DNA of 45,219 nucleotides from Winogradskyella sp. (lineage in GTDB: Bacteria > Bacteroidota > Bacteroidia > Flavobacteriales > Flavobacteriaceae). Each line of letters begins with the position of its first letter. Within the stretch, counting starts at the first letter, position 1. The translations under genes were made by a program, and so were the position numbers. The notes beneath the pieces were generated by a model. The model saw only the letters and a program-made list of their open reading frames with translations, was not told where the DNA came from and did no database searches. Of the stretch, positions 7,419-15,389 are shown one piece after another. The stretch lies in NCBI RefSeq assembly GCF_025210595.1, contig NZ_JAOARH010000064.1:1-45219 (forward strand), read 5' to 3'.

Positions 7419-7766
7419 ATGAAAAAAATATTTCTTACTCTAAGCTTAATTTTAGTATTTGGAATAAATAGCTATGCACAAGAAGAAGTGAAAAACGAAA
7501 ATGAATTAACCTATTCTGCAGATGAATTAGTTAATATCAATTCTAACAAAGAAACCATTACTCTTATCGGAAATGCAAATTTAAAAACCAGTGTGTTTGA
7601 ATTTCAGAATGCTGATAAAATTATAATCGATAAAGTTTCTAAAGAAGTGATTGTTTATGGAGCTTATAAAGTTATTATGAACGGAGGAACAATTCAAGAA
7701 ACCCCTAAATTGAAAAAAAATCAATTAAGGTATAAAATAGGAGAAAGCGTTGCCTATATTGAATAA
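7419..7766 (+). CDS. Exported LptA/OstA-like small protein
   Basis: The 115-residue precursor has a signal peptide (residues 1-20, ending NSYAQ). The remainder alternates short strands (ADELVNINSNKETITLIGNA, FEFQNADKIIIDKVSKEVIV) in the way of the OstA/LptA beta-jellyroll. LptA-type proteins bind lipid A in the periplasm. At about 95 mature residues it would hold only a few turns, so it may be a minor relative rather than the main LPS-bridge protein. It is transcribed alone, 92 bases after the propeller gene, with a perfect-palindrome terminator about 165 bases downstream. Confidence 0.55.
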   Translation: MKKIFLTLSLILVFGINSYAQEEVKNENELTYSADELVNINSNKETITLIGNANLKTSVFEFQNADKIIIDKVSKEVIVYGAYKVIMNGGTIQETPKLKKNQLRYKIGESVAYIE

Positions 7767-7930
7767 GAAGTACCACATTGCTCAGTGCATCCTTAGTATC
7801 TTAGTTCAAGATTAACACTATTCTCTAACACTAACAGTTTCATAATAAAAATGATTTCATGCTATATCATTCAATCGAAACCATTTTAAATATCATCAAA
7901 CTCATAAGCAAACCCATTTGGTTGCAAAGA

Positions 7931-7960
7931 AAAAAGCGCTTCTTTAAAGAAGCGCTTTTT
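7931..7960. terminator. Perfect 30-bp palindrome, probable terminator
   Basis: AAAAAGCGCTTCTTT is followed at once by its exact reverse complement, giving a GC-cored stem with A- and T-runs outside. It could stop transcription from either side. Confidence 0.75.
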
Positions 7961-8066
7961 ATTAGCTATTAATTTAGAGGAAAACATTAAGATACCCTAA
8001 CAAATCTTAATATTTCATAATGTAAATAAATACAGTTGTAAAGTAAACGCATTAATTACTGCTTTT

Positions 8067-8082
8067 TGTAACAAAAGTTACA
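8067..8082. promoter_or_regulatory. Palindromic site upstream of the DinB-like gene
   Basis: TGTAAC-aaaa-GTTACA is a perfect dyad with 6-base arms. TTTTGTAAC recurs 54 bases downstream. This may be an operator for the DinB-like gene starting at 8138; the regulator is unknown. Confidence 0.35.
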
Positions 8083-8137
8083 CAACAACACCTATCGTAA
8101 ACATTTGTAAGCTAATGTTTTGTAACTTGTATGTATT

Positions 8138-8659
8138 ATGATGTACAATACAACTAAAGCTCTAGAGATTTTAGAACAAACACCTAAAACTTTAAACTCT
8201 TTTTTAGGAAATTTATCTGATGAATGGATTCATAATAATGAAGGTGAAAATACTTGGAGTCCTTACGATATTGTTGGTCATTTAATTCATGGAGAAAAAA
8301 CAGATTGGGTTCCACGTTTAAAAATCATTCTTAGTAATTCTAAAAACAAAACTTTTGCGCCTTTTGATAGATTTGCTCAGTTTGAAGCTTCTAAAGACAA
8401 AACAATAACACAATTACTTAATGAGTTTGCAACTTTAAGACATAAAAATCTCACTATTGTTAAACAGCTTAATTTATCTAAAGTTCAATTACAGCTTAAA
8501 GGCACACACCCAGAATTTGGAGAAGTGAACTTGTCGCAATTAATATCTACTTGGGTAACTCACGATTTAGGTCATATTGCTCAAATAAGTAGAGTTATGG
8601 CAAAACAATATAAAACTGAGGTTGGCCCTTGGACAGCATATATATCAATACTAAATTAA
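8138..8659 (+). CDS. DinB-family (YfiT-like) putative metal-dependent protein
   Basis: The 173-residue protein has the DinB four-helix fold. The three-His metal site is visible as His in YDIVGHLIHGEKTDW and in STWVTHDLGHIAQISRVMAK. Members bind Zn or Ni and include thiol-dependent transferases such as bacillithiol S-transferase; the substrate is unknown here. Bacteroidota with bacilliredoxins (one lies at 31051) may use bacillithiol, so a thiol-transferase role is possible but unproven. The zinc-ribbon gene follows after 3 bases, indicating an operon. Confidence 0.85.
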   Translation: MMYNTTKALEILEQTPKTLNSFLGNLSDEWIHNNEGENTWSPYDIVGHLIHGEKTDWVPRLKIILSNSKNKTFAPFDRFAQFEASKDKTITQLLNEFATLRHKNLTIVKQLNLSKVQLQLKGTHPEFGEVNLSQLISTWVTHDLGHIAQISRVMAKQYKTEVGPWTAYISILN

Positions 8660-8662
8660 ATT

Positions 8663-9016
8663 ATGACACAAAGAACATGTCCTGAGTGTGGTGACAGAAT
8701 TATTGGCAGAATAGACAAAAAATTCTGTAGTGACGGTTGTAGAAATGCTCATAATAATAGAATAAATAAAGATTCTAAAAACCTTATTAGAAATACTAAT
8801 AATCGCTTAAGAAAAAACTACAGGATATTAGAAGCCTTAAATCCTAATAAAAAAACCAAATGCTCTAGAGCCAAACTTATTGAAAACGGTTTTGATTTTA
8901 ATTACTTTACAAGCATTTACACTACCAAAGCTGGCACTATTTATTATTTTGTTTACGATCAAGGGTACTTACCTTTAGAAGGCGATTATTATGCTTTGGT
9001 AAAGCGTGATGACTAG
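8663..9016 (+). CDS. Zinc-ribbon protein of unknown function
   Basis: The 117-residue protein opens with a four-Cys zinc ribbon (CPECGDRI then KKFCSDGCRNAHNN, residues 6-31), similar to DUF2116-type ribbons. A basic helical segment follows (LRKNYRILEAL), and then a conserved-looking C-terminus (IYYFVYDQGYLPLEGDYYAL). It lies 3 bases after the DinB-like gene and is probably cotranscribed. Its stop is shared with the convergent CBS gene: both use the CTAG at 9013-9016. Function unknown; nucleic-acid or protein binding is the usual role of such ribbons. Confidence 0.75.
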   Translation: MTQRTCPECGDRIIGRIDKKFCSDGCRNAHNNRINKDSKNLIRNTNNRLRKNYRILEALNPNKKTKCSRAKLIENGFDFNYFTSIYTTKAGTIYYFVYDQGYLPLEGDYYALVKRDD

Positions 9017-9495
9017 CCTTTGGTTGTACTATTCCAATTTACACTTTTTAACTCTAATGCTGCCTTTAAAATATCTTGTTGACTAATTTGCCCAACCAAC
9101 TTTCCGTTTTCAACTATTGGAAAACGTCGTCGTTTAGAGTTTAAAAACTTGTTGGCAGCATCAAACACATCCATGTTACCATCAATAGTCTCAACATCTT
9201 TTGCCATACGTTTCTCTACATTATCATGCTCTAAAGGCATATTATAGTAGCGACTTTCGCTGAGCTGTTTAAGACAATCTCCTTCAGAAATTATACCTAC
9301 TAATTCTTGCTTATCATTAACTACAGGTCCGCCAGAAATCTTATATTTTATTAAAGACTCCACCACCTCTTGCACGGTTTGATGAGGTCTAAACGTTATA
9401 AGATTTGTTGCCATATAATCTCTTACTTTAAGCGCAGGTGTTGGCTTAACATTTTGCTGATGCTTTCGCGAACCTTGAAAACTTTTTATTCCCAT
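9013..9495 (-). CDS. CBS-domain pair protein
   Basis: The 160-residue protein consists of two CBS domains, about residues 27-85 (VRDYMATNLITFRPHQTVQE, ISGGPVVNDKQELVGIISEG) and 93-150 (RMAKDVETIDGNMDVFDAAN, RRFPIVENGKLVGQISQQDI). Paired CBS domains bind adenine nucleotides and usually regulate another domain; here they stand alone. The first 20 residues are basic and unmatched. It overlaps the end of the convergent zinc-ribbon gene by 4 bases. The partner it regulates is not evident. Confidence 0.9.
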   Translation of the reverse strand: MGIKSFQGSRKHQQNVKPTPALKVRDYMATNLITFRPHQTVQEVVESLIKYKISGGPVVNDKQELVGIISEGDCLKQLSESRYYNMPLEHDNVEKRMAKDVETIDGNMDVFDAANKFLNSKRRRFPIVENGKLVGQISQQDILKAALELKSVNWNSTTKG

Positions 9496-9607
9496 AACGT
9501 TATCATTTTTAGAGTTTATTTTAAAGTTACTGAAAATTAACCAGTTAACAAAATGAAAAAAAGTTAGTCATAGTTACGTATTTTTATAACCTAATTATTC
9601 CCAAAAT

Positions 9608-10414
9608 TTGAAAAAGCAAATTAGTATTATTGGATGTGGTTGGTTAGGGTTTCCTTTAGCTGAATTTTTGGTTGCCAGTGATTATAAAATTAAAGGCTCT
9701 ACAACTTCAAAAAACAAACTACAAACTCTTAATCAATCAGCTATAGAAAGCTTTTTAATTACAATAAATGAAAAAGGAATTGCTGGTAATCATTACGATT
9801 TACTCTCTGGTAGTGATATCGCTATAATTAACATACCTCCTGGCCTAAGAAAAAATCCCAACAAAAATCATGTAGTCGAAATAGAACATTTAATAAAAGC
9901 CATTGAGGCACATAATATAAAGTATGTTATTTACATAAGTTCTACTTCTGTTTTTAAAGACAAAAACAATTTCCCCTTAATTGATGGCAAAACCCAACCC
10001 AATGCAACATCAAACACAGCAAAACAACTCATAGCAATAGAAGAGCTACTAAAAAAATCAAATTTAAACACTACTATTCTTCGCTTTGGAGGTTTATTTG
10101 ATGAACAAAGACATCCTGCAAATTATCTCTCTGGTAAAAAAAATATACCTAATCCTAATGCACCTATAAATCTTATTCATAAAAAAGATTGTATTAACAT
10201 TATATCATTAATTCTAAAAAAGGAAATTTATAACGTGTCACTAAATGCTGTAAACCCAAAACACCCACAAAAAAAGGCATATTATACTAATTATTGTAAA
10301 CAACATCATTTGGAATTACCCGAGTTTAATTATGATGAAATAAGTAAAGGAAAAACTATTGAAAGTTCTCAACTAGAGAATCTTTTAAATTACACTTTTA
10401 AGCAAGCCCTTTAG
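9608..10414 (+). CDS. NAD(P)-binding SDR/epimerase-like protein (YeeZ-like)
   Basis: The 268-residue protein has an N-terminal Rossmann nucleotide-binding motif (ISIIGCGWLGFPLAEFL) and continues as an extended SDR (YVIYISSTSVFKDKNNFPL, TTILRFGGLFDEQRHPAN). The YxxxK pair of classic SDRs is not clear, as in YeeZ-type members. The start is TTG at 9608, since no in-frame ATG lies upstream and the glycine motif follows directly. Substrate unknown. A hairpin lies 13 bases after its stop. Confidence 0.75.
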   Translation: MKKQISIIGCGWLGFPLAEFLVASDYKIKGSTTSKNKLQTLNQSAIESFLITINEKGIAGNHYDLLSGSDIAIINIPPGLRKNPNKNHVVEIEHLIKAIEAHNIKYVIYISSTSVFKDKNNFPLIDGKTQPNATSNTAKQLIAIEELLKKSNLNTTILRFGGLFDEQRHPANYLSGKKNIPNPNAPINLIHKKDCINIISLILKKEIYNVSLNAVNPKHPQKKAYYTNYCKQHHLELPEFNYDEISKGKTIESSQLENLLNYTFKQAL

Positions 10415-10424
10415 AATTTAATAG

Positions 10425-10477
10425 TTTTTAAAGGCTATATGATGTAATTTTCATAGTTTTAAGCCTTTAAATTTTTT
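10425..10477 (+). terminator. Long hairpin with T-run directly before the TPR gene
   Basis: TTTAAAGGCT (10427-10436) pairs with AGCCTTTAAA (10462-10471), with further pairing inside (TATGA/TCATA), and six T follow. It fits a terminator for the SDR gene, yet it ends only 5 bases before the next ATG at 10482. It may therefore also fold in the leader of that gene. Confidence 0.6.
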
Positions 10478-10481
10478 CAAA

Positions 10482-11192
10482 ATGAAACAGATTACAATTG
10501 CATTTGCAATGCTACTATCAGTAGGTGTTTTTGCCCAAACCAATTCAGAATTAAAAACACACTATGAAGCTTACTATAAGCAAATGAAGAAACAAGGTGA
10601 TGTACAAGGTATAATTAATGCAATGACGCATCTAAATGTTTTAGAACCATCTATAGCAAGACAAGATACTTTAGCGTATTTATATCTTTCTGAAGGCAAA
10701 TACATGCAAGCTCTTAACACCATTGGTGTTGAAAAAAACGCTACAGATTCTGATATGAATGTAGAAGTTAAAGCTTTAGCACTTAAAAATTTAAATCAGC
10801 CAAAATTAGCTTTAGAGCACTTTGAAGTTTTATTTAAGAGAGATCCAAATGTGTATTTAGCATATGAAATGGCTGATATGAAAATTCAGGTTAATGATCT
10901 TGCTGGAGCAAAATCTAATATTGATTATGCTTTAACAAATGTAAAAGATGATATGAAGCGTGCTTTTTACGAAAGCCAGCAACCTTATGAAACATCTATG
11001 AAAGCAGCTCTATTATGTTTAAAAGGTTTACTTACGTTTTCAGAAAACAAAACTGCTAATATAGATGCAGCTATAAAATTGATGAATGATGCACTTGCAA
11101 TTGATCCTAATTTTAATTTAGCCAAAGTAAGCAGACAAGCATTAGAAAACCAAAAAGCTCAACAAGCTGCTGCTGCCGCAAATAAAAACTAA
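10482..11192 (+). CDS. Exported TPR-repeat protein
   Basis: The 236-residue precursor has a signal peptide (MKQITIAFAMLLSVGVFAQ). The rest is helical with TPR-like pairs (LAYLYLSEGKYMQALNTIG, LAYEMADMKIQVNDLAGAKS, DAAIKLMNDALAIDPNFNLA). The tail is Ala/Gln-rich. TPRs mediate protein contacts, so a periplasmic scaffold role is likely; no partner is visible. A strong hairpin sits just in front of the start codon and a bidirectional terminator lies behind the stop. Confidence 0.8.
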   Translation: MKQITIAFAMLLSVGVFAQTNSELKTHYEAYYKQMKKQGDVQGIINAMTHLNVLEPSIARQDTLAYLYLSEGKYMQALNTIGVEKNATDSDMNVEVKALALKNLNQPKLALEHFEVLFKRDPNVYLAYEMADMKIQVNDLAGAKSNIDYALTNVKDDMKRAFYESQQPYETSMKAALLCLKGLLTFSENKTANIDAAIKLMNDALAIDPNFNLAKVSRQALENQKAQQAAAAANKN

Positions 11193-11214
11193 TTGTTATT
11201 AAATAACATAGCTT

Positions 11215-11251
11215 TAAAAAAAATGCTGCCTATAATTAGGCAGCATTTTTT
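11215..11251. terminator. Bidirectional terminator between TPR gene and M13 peptidase gene
   Basis: GCTGCCTA (11225-11232) / TAGGCAGC (11237-11244) is flanked by an A-run on the left and a T-run on the right. Confidence 0.9.
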
Positions 11252-11265
11252 GTTTGAATTGTTTT

Positions 11266-13332
11266 TTACCAAATTCTTACACGATTTTCTGGCGCTAAAT
11301 ACATAGCATCACCTTCTTTAATATCAAATGCTTCATAAAAAGCATCAACATTTTTTAATGGTTGTGTTGCTCTAACTTTTCCTGGAGAATGCGTGTCAGT
11401 TTTTATTAATCGTCTTAATGCATCTTCTCTTGTTAAAGTTCTCCAAACAGTTGCCCAAGACATAAAGAAGCGTTGCTCAGCTGTAAAACCGTCAATATCT
11501 TCTGGTCGTCCTTCTTCTTCAAAAAGTAATTGTAAGCCATCATAAGCTCCAAGAACACCACCTAAATCTCCAATGTTTTCGCCAAGTGTATAAGGACCAT
11601 TAACATAAACACTATCTAAAACTTCTATAGCACTATATTGATCTGCTAATTGCTTACCACGTTTTGTAAACTCTTCCAGATCCTTTTCTGTCCACCAATT
11701 TTTTAAATTTCCATCAGCATCAAAACGCGATCCAGAATCATCAAACGCATGCGAAATTTCATGACCAATCACAGCACCTATACCACCATAATTTACAGCA
11801 TCATCAGCTGTATAGTTATAGAAAGGAGGTTGCAAAATTGCTGCAGGAAAAACAATCTCGTTATTTATAGGGTGATAATAAGCATTAACCATTTGCGGTG
11901 GCATTCCCCATTCTTTTTTATCTATTGGCTCATTAATGTCTGCTAAGTTTTCTTGATTAGCCCAATGCCCAACAGCTAACATATTTTCGGCATAAGAATT
12001 CCCTTCTTTTACCATCATTTCTGAGTAGTCTCTCCACTCATCTGGATATGCAATCTTTATTGTAAACTTATCTAACTTTTCTATGGCTTTAGCTTTTGTT
12101 TCAGCAGTCATCCAATCTAACTTTTGTATTCTATTTTGAAATGCTTTTACAACATTAGCTATCATTTTTTCAGCTTTCGCTTTAGCTTCAGGAGGAAACT
12201 TTGCTTCAACATATAGTTGACCTATTGCTTCACCAACAGAACCTGTTACAGTTTCTAATGCACGTTCTTCTGCAGAACGTTGTTTTTTAGCTCCACTAAG
12301 CTCTTTTGCATAAAACTCCCAGTTAGCTTTTTCAATATCTGTAGTTAACCATCCCGCTGCATTATCTATTGTACTCCAATCCATTAATGTTTTAATATCT
12401 TCAATAGATGTTTCTTTTAAAAATGTATTTAGAGCTGTCATATATTTAGGTTGCGCTACAAGAATTGTATCTAATTGTTTCTCAATACCTAAATCTGAAA
12501 TCATTTTATTCCAATCTATAGCAGGACACATCTCTTGAATTTGTGCTATAGACCTTGGATTATTGTAATTACGTGCATCTCTAGCAGCAACTTTATCTAA
12601 CCTAGGCTCTTGAAGCTTAGTCTCCATCGCTATAATTTTAACAGCTGCTGCATCTGCATCTGCTTTACTATACTCAATAAACTGAAGCATACGAGAAATG
12701 TGTGCTTTGTACTTTTCTCTAATTTCTTTTGATTTATCGTCTTGATCTAAGTAGTAATCACGTTGCAAACCTGTTCCTCCTGGACCAATCCAAGCGGTAT
12801 TCATACTACTATCGTTTAAATCTGGACCAGATCCAAGACCAGCAAATGGCGCAGAAAGCCCAATAACTTTAGCATAAGCCGTTTGCATATCAGCAAGCGT
12901 TTTTATGCCGTCTATTTTTTCTAAAATAGGTCTTAAAGGCTCAATACCTGCTTTATTACGTGCTACAGTGTCTAGTTCAGATTCAAAAATTAATAAGGCT
13001 TTTTTCTGATCTGTTCCATCTTTATACTTCCCTAATTCTTTAGATGTATTTAGAATGGCCAACACATCGTCTCTTGTAGACTTACGTAGCACACCAAAGC
13101 CTCCCCAACGTGTTTCATCATCTGGTATGGTATTAGTTTCCACCCATTTTCCATTGACATATTTATAAAAATCTTCTTTTGGACTTACACTTGTATCCAT
13201 ATTTTCCAGTATAATACCTGGAATTTTCTCTTCTGCCGAGGCAGTGTCTTTCTTGGCTTCTTCTTTACAACCTAATATAGTAAAGAAAGCCAAACCTGAT
13301 ATCGCTAGAACGCGATTAAGATTGGTACTCAT
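11266..13332 (-). CDS. M13-family zinc metallopeptidase, lipoprotein (neprilysin/PepO-like)
   Basis: The 688-residue protein has a lipoprotein signal (AISGLAFFTILGCKEE, lipobox ILGC). The M13 N-terminal domain runs to about residue 430. The catalytic domain carries the zinc motif HExxH in IGAVIGHEISHAFDDSGSRF (about residue 523) and the downstream ENIGDLGG that supplies the third zinc ligand. NAYYHP, a substrate-binding motif of the family, is present. These enzymes cleave peptides shorter than about 40 residues outside the cytoplasm. Length is normal for the family. It stands alone, convergent with the TPR gene. Confidence 0.95.
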   Translation of the reverse strand: MSTNLNRVLAISGLAFFTILGCKEEAKKDTASAEEKIPGIILENMDTSVSPKEDFYKYVNGKWVETNTIPDDETRWGGFGVLRKSTRDDVLAILNTSKELGKYKDGTDQKKALLIFESELDTVARNKAGIEPLRPILEKIDGIKTLADMQTAYAKVIGLSAPFAGLGSGPDLNDSSMNTAWIGPGGTGLQRDYYLDQDDKSKEIREKYKAHISRMLQFIEYSKADADAAAVKIIAMETKLQEPRLDKVAARDARNYNNPRSIAQIQEMCPAIDWNKMISDLGIEKQLDTILVAQPKYMTALNTFLKETSIEDIKTLMDWSTIDNAAGWLTTDIEKANWEFYAKELSGAKKQRSAEERALETVTGSVGEAIGQLYVEAKFPPEAKAKAEKMIANVVKAFQNRIQKLDWMTAETKAKAIEKLDKFTIKIAYPDEWRDYSEMMVKEGNSYAENMLAVGHWANQENLADINEPIDKKEWGMPPQMVNAYYHPINNEIVFPAAILQPPFYNYTADDAVNYGGIGAVIGHEISHAFDDSGSRFDADGNLKNWWTEKDLEEFTKRGKQLADQYSAIEVLDSVYVNGPYTLGENIGDLGGVLGAYDGLQLLFEEEGRPEDIDGFTAEQRFFMSWATVWRTLTREDALRRLIKTDTHSPGKVRATQPLKNVDAFYEAFDIKEGDAMYLAPENRVRIW

Positions 13333-13430
13333 AATTTGGTTTTAGTTAATTCGAATTAAATGTAGTTAGTAATAAGACCGAATATAAAAGTAATTGTTAC
13401 AACTTAACAAAACTTTAAGATTATAGATTA

Positions 13431-13958
13431 TTAATATTCAGACTTAATCTTTTCATAAATATCACGCTCTAGTTTTTTGTTTATCTGGTAATTAAGATTA
13501 GAAAAAGCTACTAAAACCTCTTTTACACTCTCTAATTTAAGTTGGTCTTTAATATTATTAAGTGTTAAATTCTCATTAAGCTTAAAAAGTGTTGTTTCTA
13601 TAATTACGGTTCTAGATACAATAGGATTAGTTTTTAGTGCATCTGGAATTTTAGTTTTTAATTCATTTATAAAGACTTTTAAAAGCTCTTTGTCTCCATT
13701 AAAAAATGACAAATCTGCTTTTTTAAGATAATCTACCTGTATGGCTAATTCATTATATTTTTCCCAATTAGCAACAGCTTTTTTACCTCGTGGGCTTAAA
13801 ACATAATCGGTGTATTTAAAACCCTCAATAGCTTTAGCAGTAATAACGCTTTTTTGATTCGAATTTTCTTCATTCTCAGTTTCAGATAAAACCTTATCAT
13901 CTCCACAATTGATTAAAAGAAGGAAACATAAGTTTATGAGAAAAAATCTTGTTTTCAT
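13431..13958 (-). CDS. Predicted lipoprotein of unknown function
   Basis: The 175-residue protein starts with a lipoprotein signal (FFLINLCFLLLINCGDD, lipobox LINC). The mature part is helical and charged (YLKKADLSFFNGDKELLKVF, INKKLERDIYEKIKSEY) with no motif I recognise. It lies 98 bases upstream of the M13 peptidase gene on the same strand. A TATCTTTAC element, a near match to the -7 consensus, lies in front. Function unknown. Confidence 0.7.
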   Translation of the reverse strand: MKTRFFLINLCFLLLINCGDDKVLSETENEENSNQKSVITAKAIEGFKYTDYVLSPRGKKAVANWEKYNELAIQVDYLKKADLSFFNGDKELLKVFINELKTKIPDALKTNPIVSRTVIIETTLFKLNENLTLNNIKDQLKLESVKEVLVAFSNLNYQINKKLERDIYEKIKSEY

Positions 13959-14096
13959 GCGATTGCTTATTTGCTGTAAAGATACTTAAACTATTACTTT
14001 GAGTTTATAATATAATCCTAAAATAAAGATTGCCAACTTTTTAATTAAAAGCTTCTTTTTTTAAGAATTTTAATTTTTGAACAGCTAAATTCTTAT

Positions 14097-14104
14097 TATT
14101 TTTG
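14097..14104 (+). promoter_or_regulatory. -7 element for threonine dehydrogenase
   Basis: TATTTTTG (14097-14104) with a TTG at 14077-14079, 17 bases upstream, matches the Bacteroidota TTG/TAnnTTTG promoter; ATG follows at 14127. Confidence 0.6.
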
Positions 14105-14126
14105 AGGATATTTTAATTACAACCCT

Positions 14127-15080
14127 ATGTCTTCAAAAATATTAATAATAGGTGCCTGCGGACAAATAGGCACTGAGCTTACTACCAAACTTAGAGAAAT
14201 TCATGGAGTAGATAATGTTATAGCTAGTGATATTAATACTAGAAATTTAAACCTAGTTAATTCTGGTCCTTTTGAGATTATTGATGCCAAAAATTTTAAT
14301 GCTATAAAAGATTGTTGTGAGCACAACAATATAGACACCATCTATCTTATGGCAGCTTTATTAAGCGCAACAGGAGAAAAATATCCGATGGAAGCCTGGG
14401 ATCTTAATATGAATTCGCTATTCCACGTGCTTAACTTAGCAAAAAATGGTATAGTAAAAAAAGTATATTGGCCGAGCAGTATTGCTGTTTTCGGACCAAC
14501 AACACCTAGAGAGAACACACCACAGCATACTATATGCGAGCCAACTACTGTTTATGGCATTACAAAACAGGTAGGAGAACGTTGGTGCGAATATTATCAT
14601 AAAAAATATAATGTAGATGTAAGAAGTCTTCGTTATCCTGGTATTATAAGTCATAAAGCTATGCCAGGTGGTGGTACTACGGATTACGCAGTAGAAATCT
14701 ATCATGAAGCTATTAAAACTGGTAACTATGAATGTTTCTTATCTGAAGATACCAGTTTACCAATGATGTTTATGGATGATGCCATAAAAGCCACTATAGA
14801 TTTAATGGAAGCACCTGCTGAAAACCTAAGTATTAGATCTTCTTATAATTTATCTGCCATTTCTTTTACACCTAAAACTATTTTTGAAAGCATAAAACAA
14901 CACATACCAGATTTTTCAATAGCATATAAGCCAGATTTTAGACAAGCCATTGCAGATAGCTGGCCATCGTCTATAGATGACTCTATTGCTCGTAAAGATT
15001 GGAACTGGAAACATCAGTTTGATTTAGATAAAATGACAGAAGTGATGTTAAAAGAACTAAATAAAAAATATAAGTCTTAA
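14127..15080 (+). CDS. tdh: L-threonine 3-dehydrogenase, SDR type
   Basis: The 317-residue protein is an extended SDR with the NAD motif GACGQIGTEL (residues 9-18), the catalytic Ser/Tyr/Lys set (WPSSIAVFGPT, TTVYGITKQVGERWCEYY) and the pattern LRYPGIISHKAMPGGGTTDY. This pattern is typical of the short-chain threonine dehydrogenases of Flavobacteria (as in F. frigidimaris), not the zinc-dependent MDR enzyme of E. coli. It oxidises L-threonine to 2-amino-3-ketobutyrate with NAD+, which is then cleaved to glycine and acetyl-CoA. It is monocistronic, with its own promoter and terminator. A related sugar-nucleotide epimerase is the main alternative. Confidence 0.87.
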   Translation: MSSKILIIGACGQIGTELTTKLREIHGVDNVIASDINTRNLNLVNSGPFEIIDAKNFNAIKDCCEHNNIDTIYLMAALLSATGEKYPMEAWDLNMNSLFHVLNLAKNGIVKKVYWPSSIAVFGPTTPRENTPQHTICEPTTVYGITKQVGERWCEYYHKKYNVDVRSLRYPGIISHKAMPGGGTTDYAVEIYHEAIKTGNYECFLSEDTSLPMMFMDDAIKATIDLMEAPAENLSIRSSYNLSAISFTPKTIFESIKQHIPDFSIAYKPDFRQAIADSWPSSIDDSIARKDWNWKHQFDLDKMTEVMLKELNKKYKS

Positions 15081-15099
15081 CTTATTTATAATACCATTA

Positions 15100-15139
15100 A
15101 AAGTAAAAAAAGCCATCTAAGATGGCTTTTTTTTACTTT
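15100..15139. terminator. Terminator after threonine dehydrogenase
   Basis: GCCATC-tta-GATGGC (15112-15126) extends outward through A- and T-runs into AAAGT/ACTTT. Confidence 0.9.
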
Positions 15140-15210
15140 TAGACTTTATCATTATTTAGTAACATATGTAAACAAACATTTAGACAATTTAATCTCTGAA
15201 TAAATTCCAC

Positions 15211-15243
15211 AAAAAAAGTCCAACATTTCTGTTGAACTTTTTT
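15211..15243 (-). terminator. Terminator after tRNA-Asn
   Basis: On the minus strand GTTCAACA-gaaa-TGTTGGAC, which pairs with one G-T wobble, is followed by seven T. It begins 2 bases after the tRNA gene. Confidence 0.8.
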
Positions 15244-15244
15244 G

Positions 15245-15318
15245 CTCCTCTTCTTGGGCTCGAACCAAGGACCCTCTGATTAACAGTCAGATGCTCTAAC
15301 CAACTGAGCTAAAGAGGA
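15245..15318 (-). tRNA. tRNA-Asn (anticodon GTT)
   Basis: The minus strand gives a 74-nt cloverleaf. The acceptor stem is TCCTCTT/AAGAGGA, the D-arm contains AGCTCAGTTGGTTAGAGC, the anticodon stem is CTGAC/GTCAG-like with loop TGTTAAT (anticodon GTT), and the T-arm contains GGTTCGAGCC. The discriminator base is G. CCA is not encoded: the next bases are CAA. Confidence 0.95.
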
Positions 15319-15389
15319 AGATGTTTTTCGCTTTAGCGAGCGCAAATATAAATCATTTTTTTATCTAAACAATAATAAATCTTATTTTT

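Larger units (their letters stand above)
7767..8137. other. 371-base gap without a gene
   Basis: No credible ORF was found. It holds the palindromic terminator at 7931-7960 and, at its right end, TTTTGTAAC repeats (8064-8072, 8118-8126) and the dyad TGTAAC-aaaa-GTTACA (8067-8082) in front of the DinB-like gene. Confidence 0.6.

Noticed and set aside
11749-11946. Plus-strand frame inside the M13 peptidase gene
   Set aside because: It is antisense to the catalytic region of a conserved enzyme and has no features of its own.
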